Assembly: GCA_049241565.1 (NCBI GenBank)
Contig: JBMLQL010000047.1
Span: 1 to 64,000 of the forward strand
Reading direction: 5' to 3'
Source of the DNA: DZBG01 sp049241565
GTDB taxonomy: Bacteria > Bdellovibrionota > Bacteriovoracia > Bacteriovoracales > Bacteriovoracaceae
DNA: 64,000 nucleotides
Shown here: positions 60,175 to 64,000 of the stretch, in pieces
How the letters are laid out: each line of letters opens with the position of its first letter
How positions within the stretch are numbered: position 1 is the stretch's first letter
Notes under the pieces: model-generated
What the model was told of the DNA's origin: nothing
The model's database searches: none
What the model saw: only the letters and a program-made list of their open reading frames with translations
Position numbers and translations under genes: made by a program

Positions 60175-61199
60175 AATTTAATAGAACCTCTCTTCACTCC
60201 TTTGCTTACGTAGAACCTCCTCATTTTATGTCTTCTGATGAAATTGAAGAAGAGCTCAAAGAAGTTTATGAGAAAAGTAAACTCAGTGCTGGACGCTTAG
60301 AGCTTCAAACGGGAATTAAAACTCGTGGTTTCTGGCCTCTGGGGACAAGGCCTTCAGTGATTGCTGCTGAGGCCGGAGAAAAAATTCTTAAGAATTTTGA
60401 TCGCAGCAAAGTTGATCTTCTTATTCATGCCTCTGTTTGTCGTGACTATCTTGAGCCCGCCACTGCTGCTAATATTCATCATCTTTTAAAGCTTTCTGCT
60501 CATTGTATGATGTTTGATCTCTCTAATGCTTGTCTTGGTGTTTTAAGCTCAGTCCTTATGGCCTCTCAGCTTCTTGAGAATGGCCAGATTCGCTCGGCCT
60601 TGATTGTCAGTGGAGAAAACTCTGGACCACTTTTACTCAATACCATTAATCAGATTCAGGCCGATCCAGAGATGGATCGCAAAAAAATAAAACCCTTTAT
60701 TGCCAGTCTTACTATCGGCTCGGCCGGAGTGGCCCTTCTTCTGACTCATAGTGATCTTGCTCCTCATGGCCCAAAAATTATGGGTGGATCAACGATGACT
60801 GACTCCTCTGCGGTGGATTTATGTCAAGGCAGTGGGGATACAAATCATCTTGTCATGGAGACTGATTCTGAGGCCCTGATGATTGCTGGGGTCAAGCTTG
60901 CAAAGTCTAATTGGGAGAAAGCTTCAGCTATTCTTGGTTGGAGCAATAGTGATGTGGATAAAATTATCCCTCATCAGGTAGGACATATTCATCGCGCTAA
61001 TATGCTCTCTAGTCTTGGGCTTCCGGTAGACCGCGATTATTCAACATTTGAAACTTTTGGAAATACAGGTTCTGCGGCCTTGCCGCTTACTTTATTTAAG
61101 GCCGCTGAAGCAGGCTTTTTAAAGAGTGGGGATAAAGTTGTCCTCTTAGGAATTGGTTCTGGACTCACTTCTACAATGCTCGGAGTACAATGGTCATGA
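60171..61199 (+). CDS. oleA: OleA, acyl-CoA head-to-head condensing thiolase
   Basis: A 342-residue thiolase-fold enzyme. The residues that set OleA apart are present: Glu95 in SVCRDYLEPATAA, Cys121 in DLSNACLGVL, His268 in IPHQVG and Asn298 in FGNTGSAALP. OleA joins two fatty acyl chains, giving a 2-alkyl-3-ketoacid. GTG start overlaps the upstream stop. Gene order oleA-oleB-oleC-oleD matches the standard pathway, and the match of the Glu motif distinguishes it from FabH. It could take an acyl chain from the upstream module. Confidence 0.92.
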   Translation: MKFNRTSLHSFAYVEPPHFMSSDEIEEELKEVYEKSKLSAGRLELQTGIKTRGFWPLGTRPSVIAAEAGEKILKNFDRSKVDLLIHASVCRDYLEPATAANIHHLLKLSAHCMMFDLSNACLGVLSSVLMASQLLENGQIRSALIVSGENSGPLLLNTINQIQADPEMDRKKIKPFIASLTIGSAGVALLLTHSDLAPHGPKIMGGSTMTDSSAVDLCQGSGDTNHLVMETDSEALMIAGVKLAKSNWEKASAILGWSNSDVDKIIPHQVGHIHRANMLSSLGLPVDRDYSTFETFGNTGSAALPLTLFKAAEAGFLKSGDKVVLLGIGSGLTSTMLGVQWS

Positions 61200-62107
61200 T
61201 ATCGGCCCAAAAAAAATTAAAGCAAATGCCTTATAAGAATTTTTATCCCTTCAAATCAAACTACCTCAACTTGGGTGGACATAATTTGCATTATGTTGAT
61301 GAAGGCGAAGGGCAGCCAATTCTTATGCTTCATGGAAATCCTACTTGGTCGTTTTATTATAGAAATTTAGTGGCCACTTTTGGAGAACGCTTTCGCTGTG
61401 TGGTTCCAGATCATATTGGATGTGGGCTTTCTGATAAGCCTCAGGATTATGCTTATAATCTTGAGAATCATATCGAGAATGTTGTGAAGCTCATTAAGTT
61501 TTTAGATTTGAAAAAAATTATTCTTGTTGTTCATGATTGGGGTGGGGCCATTGGGTTTGGTGTTCTCTCAAGACATCCTGAACTTTTTGATCGCGTGGTC
61601 ATCCTTAATACATCGGCCTTCTTTGTGGATCGTATCCCTTGGCAGATTAATCTTCTCCGCCAAGGTAAGTTTGGAGAGTATCTCAGTCGACAGTTTAATC
61701 TTTTTGCCTGGCCCGCGACTTTTATGACAACTGTAAAACGTCTTCCTAAAGTGATAAAGGATGGTTATCTTCTTCCTTATGATTCTTATGAAAACCGAAT
61801 CGCTGTTGCCCGTTTTGTTCAAGATATCCCTATGGAGCTTGATCATCCTTCCCGCAAAACTCTTGATACCATTGAGAAGTCTCTTCCTTATATAAAAATA
61901 CCTAAGCTCATTCTCTGGGGTGGTAAAGATTTCTGTTTCAATAAAGTTTTCTTTGATCGCTGGGTGGATATTTATCCTGAGGCCGAGGCCCATTATTTTG
62001 AGAATGCTGGCCATTATGTGATTGAAGATGAACTCGAAGAGATCAGTGGTCTGCTCATGAATTTTTTCAGAGGAACTCGTCATGAACATCGCTCATCGCA
62101 TAGTTGA
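61196..62107 (+). CDS. oleB: OleB, beta-lactone decarboxylase
   Basis: An alpha/beta hydrolase resembling haloalkane dehalogenases. LHGNPTWSFYYRN is the oxyanion loop, VVHDWGGAIG the nucleophile Asp elbow and NAGHYVIED the His. Asp as nucleophile separates it from ordinary esterases. OleB removes carbon dioxide from the beta-lactone made by OleC, giving a cis-olefin. The ATG at 61196 overlaps the oleA stop (ATGA); the ATG at 61190 is an alternative. Its 3' end overlaps oleC by 26 bases. Confidence 0.9.
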   Translation: MISAQKKLKQMPYKNFYPFKSNYLNLGGHNLHYVDEGEGQPILMLHGNPTWSFYYRNLVATFGERFRCVVPDHIGCGLSDKPQDYAYNLENHIENVVKLIKFLDLKKIILVVHDWGGAIGFGVLSRHPELFDRVVILNTSAFFVDRIPWQINLLRQGKFGEYLSRQFNLFAWPATFMTTVKRLPKVIKDGYLLPYDSYENRIAVARFVQDIPMELDHPSRKTLDTIEKSLPYIKIPKLILWGGKDFCFNKVFFDRWVDIYPEAEAHYFENAGHYVIEDELEEISGLLMNFFRGTRHEHRSSHS

Positions 62108-63689
62108 GGCCTCTAAGCTTCATCCTCACAAGCAATCAGTCGTTTTTCCCAAAAGGTGCCAGCTACCTTTTGGCACGAATAAATATGAGTATACTTCGCT
62201 GAGCTTTAGTGAGTTTGAGACACGCTCAAACCAGATCGCTCACCGCCTGAAAGCCGCAGGCCTTCGCCCTGGAATGAGAACTCTTCTTTTTGTGAAACCT
62301 TGCCTCGATTTCTCTGTGATCACTTTTGCTCTTTTTAAATTAGGGGCCATTCCTGTTTTGATCGATCCTGGGATGGGAATGAAAAATCTTTTAGGGGCGA
62401 TTAAACAAGTGCGTCCTGAGGCCATGGTTTCTATTGGGACAGTTCATTGGATCAGACGTGTGCTGAGATCAAGCTTTCGTGATGTAAAAATCAAAATCAG
62501 TTTGGACCCTGTGGGTGGACGAACTCATCATCTTTATGAAAATCTCTCGGATTATCCTCAGGAATTTTCTCCTCTTGAAGTTGGGCCTAGCACTGAAGCG
62601 GCTATTCTTTTTACCTCTGGGGGGACTGGGATTCCTAAGGGAGTGATTTATACTCACGGTATTCTTAATCACCAAACTTCGGCCTTGCAAGAGATGTTTC
62701 ATCTCTCTCCTAAAGACACAGATCTTCCTGGCTTTCCTTTATTTGCTCTTTTTACTCTGGCCATGGGAATGACAAGTGTTATCCCTGATATGGATCCTAC
62801 TAGGCCTGCTGAGTGTGATCCCGCCAAAATTGTTCAGCATATCTTTGATAAACAAATCACTTTTGCCGCGGGCTCTCCTGCGATTTGGGAGAGAGTTGGT
62901 CGCTATTGTGTGGAGAGAAATATTTCGCTGCCTTCCCTTCGCTCAGTAGTGATGTTTGGTGCCCCAGTGAGAGGGGAGATCCATGAGCTTTTCTCGCGAG
63001 TCCTTCCTTTTGGAACGACCTATACACCCTATGGGGCCACTGAGTGTTTACCTGTGGCCTTGATTTCAGGAAAAGAAATTCTTGAGTCGAAATGGGATCA
63101 GATGAGACAAGGGGCCGGAACTTGCATTGGAAAAGCTGCTCCAGGGATAGAGATAAAAATTATAAAAGCTACGGATATTCCTGAGCGTTCACTCCATGAA
63201 CTCCCAAGAAGGCAGATAGGAGAAATTACAGTCTGTGGGCCGCAAGTGACGCCTGCTTATTTTGATATGCCTCTTGAAACAGAGAAGGCCAAAATTTTCA
63301 GTGAAGGTGTTCTTTGGCATCGAATGGGAGATGTGGGTTATCTCGATGAAACGGGGGACCTATGGTTTTGTGGACGTAAGGCCCATGTTGTGAATGAGCA
63401 GTACCCAATCCAAGTAGAGGCCATTTTTAATCAGCATCCAAAAATCAAGCGCACCGCTTTGGTGAAATTTAATAATGCTCCGGCCGTGATGATTGAGAGA
63501 TTTGATAAAAGAGTCGAGTTTGAAGGGAAAGAGAAAATGCTCAGTGAGCTTCAGGCCCTTGCCTACAAATATCCACATACCCAAAATATAAAAGATTTCT
63601 TCTTCCATGAGGGCTTTCCAGTGGATGTTCGCCATAATATTAAAATTGATCGAACTAAACTTTCAAAGAGTTTAGAAAAGAGTTCCTAA
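62082..63689 (+). CDS. oleC: OleC, beta-lactone synthetase
   Basis: A 535-residue member of the AMP-forming ANL superfamily. FTSGGTGIPKGVIYTHG is the P-loop, YTPYGATECLPVA the A5-like motif, GDVGYLDETGDLWFCGR the ribose-binding segment and IKIDRTKL the end Lys region. OleC turns a beta-hydroxy acid into a beta-lactone with ATP; it does not make a CoA ester. Separate from OleB, so this is the unfused version of the pathway. The overlap with oleB and the TAATG with oleD fit tight coupling. Confidence 0.92.
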   Translation: MNIAHRIVEASKLHPHKQSVVFPKRCQLPFGTNKYEYTSLSFSEFETRSNQIAHRLKAAGLRPGMRTLLFVKPCLDFSVITFALFKLGAIPVLIDPGMGMKNLLGAIKQVRPEAMVSIGTVHWIRRVLRSSFRDVKIKISLDPVGGRTHHLYENLSDYPQEFSPLEVGPSTEAAILFTSGGTGIPKGVIYTHGILNHQTSALQEMFHLSPKDTDLPGFPLFALFTLAMGMTSVIPDMDPTRPAECDPAKIVQHIFDKQITFAAGSPAIWERVGRYCVERNISLPSLRSVVMFGAPVRGEIHELFSRVLPFGTTYTPYGATECLPVALISGKEILESKWDQMRQGAGTCIGKAAPGIEIKIIKATDIPERSLHELPRRQIGEITVCGPQVTPAYFDMPLETEKAKIFSEGVLWHRMGDVGYLDETGDLWFCGRKAHVVNEQYPIQVEAIFNQHPKIKRTALVKFNNAPAVMIERFDKRVEFEGKEKMLSELQALAYKYPHTQNIKDFFFHEGFPVDVRHNIKIDRTKLSKSLEKSS

Positions 63690-64000
63690 TGCGTATTCTT
63701 ATCACGGGTGGTGGTGGCTTTCTTGGAACGGCCATCATTAAAGAACTTCTTAAAAATCCAGAAAACAAGATTACTAATTTTGCCAGAGGAGTTTATCCCG
63801 AGCTTGAAGCCATGGGTGTGAAAACAATCCGTGGTGATATTCGTCATAAAGTAGATGTTGATAAGGTGATGAGTTATGGTTTTGATGTGATCTTCCATGT
63901 GGCCGCCAAGGCCGGTGTATGGGGAACCTATAAAGAGTTTTTAGATATCAATTATCTCGGAACAAAAAATATGGTGGAGTCGGCCAAAACTTTTGGTGTC
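63689..64000 (+). CDS. oleD: OleD, NADPH-dependent 2-alkyl-3-ketoacid reductase (3' end outside window)
   Basis: The first 104 residues are visible. ITGGGGFLGTAIIKELL is the Rossmann loop and VIFHVAAKAGVWGTYKEF the next conserved part of the 3-beta-HSD-type SDR group to which OleD belongs. OleD reduces the OleA product before OleC acts. The ATG overlaps the oleC stop (TAATG). The right end of the window cuts the gene. Confidence 0.9.
   Translation, partial: MRILITGGGGFLGTAIIKELLKNPENKITNFARGVYPELEAMGVKTIRGDIRHKVDVDKVMSYGFDVIFHVAAKAGVWGTYKEFLDINYLGTKNMVESAKTFGV

Overview
The window looks like chromosomal DNA from a Gram-negative bacterium of moderate-to-low GC, most likely a predatory or commensal member of the Bdellovibrionota (Bacteriovorax/Peredibacter-like). 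The pointers are a DUF1931-type histone doublet, many secreted proteins of unknown family, several lipoproteins, a TSP1-bearing pseudopilin, and two-component fragments of a type I associate with that group. This placement is inference from gene content; no marker such as 16S rRNA is present. No tRNA, rRNA, insertion sequence or CRISPR array was recognised.

Layout. Bases 1-5,700 are an accessory Rhs toxin/immunity array. It holds a 3' Rhs end, an orphan Rhs tip carrying a near-identical 230-bp copy of the core, a third startless tip, a leftover toxin tail, and about six small membrane proteins that look like immunity factors, one of them frameshifted. A 5'-truncated hybrid-kinase fragment (5,820-6,401) borders it. 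From about 6.4 kb the DNA changes texture (GGCC becomes very frequent) and looks like core chromosome. It carries an FGE-fold protein, a LysR regulator, a subtilase operon pairing an intact protease with a catalytically dead paralogue, a di-haem peroxidase, a cation/proton antiporter, a YiiX-like enzyme, HlyIII and a FabR-like repressor (6.4-18.7 kb). Next come a peptide-modification set (aspartoacylase, RimK-like ATP-grasp, GNAT-C39 fusion; 20.4-24 kb), three paralogous Cys-rich pseudopilins plus an FHA membrane protein (24-28.4 kb), a di-haem cytochrome, a pseudo-receiver and an esterase (28.4-33.5 kb).

Bases 33.8-44.4 kb hold central metabolism: the 2-oxoglutarate dehydrogenase operon (sucA-sucB-lpd) and aconitase, separated by a FecR-like/PH-like pair and a broken GAF histidine kinase. 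Bases 44.4-56.7 kb carry an SDR, a dihydroorotase-like and an EEP-family gene in one operon, an MltD-like LysM transglycosylase, a retropepsin-like protease with gamma-glutamyltransferase, secreted hypotheticals and two transporters. A histone-fold doublet gene lies at 56.7-57.1 kb.

The right end (57.3 kb to the edge) is one tightly coupled operon: beta-ketoacyl synthase, acyl carrier protein, CrtI-like oxidoreductase, then oleA-oleB-oleC-oleD. The last four are the head-to-head olefin/beta-lactone pathway. The first three look like a dedicated front end that makes or modifies the acyl chain. This extended ole operon, the histone doublet, the protease/pseudoprotease pair and the Cys-rich pseudopilin trio are the most interesting items.
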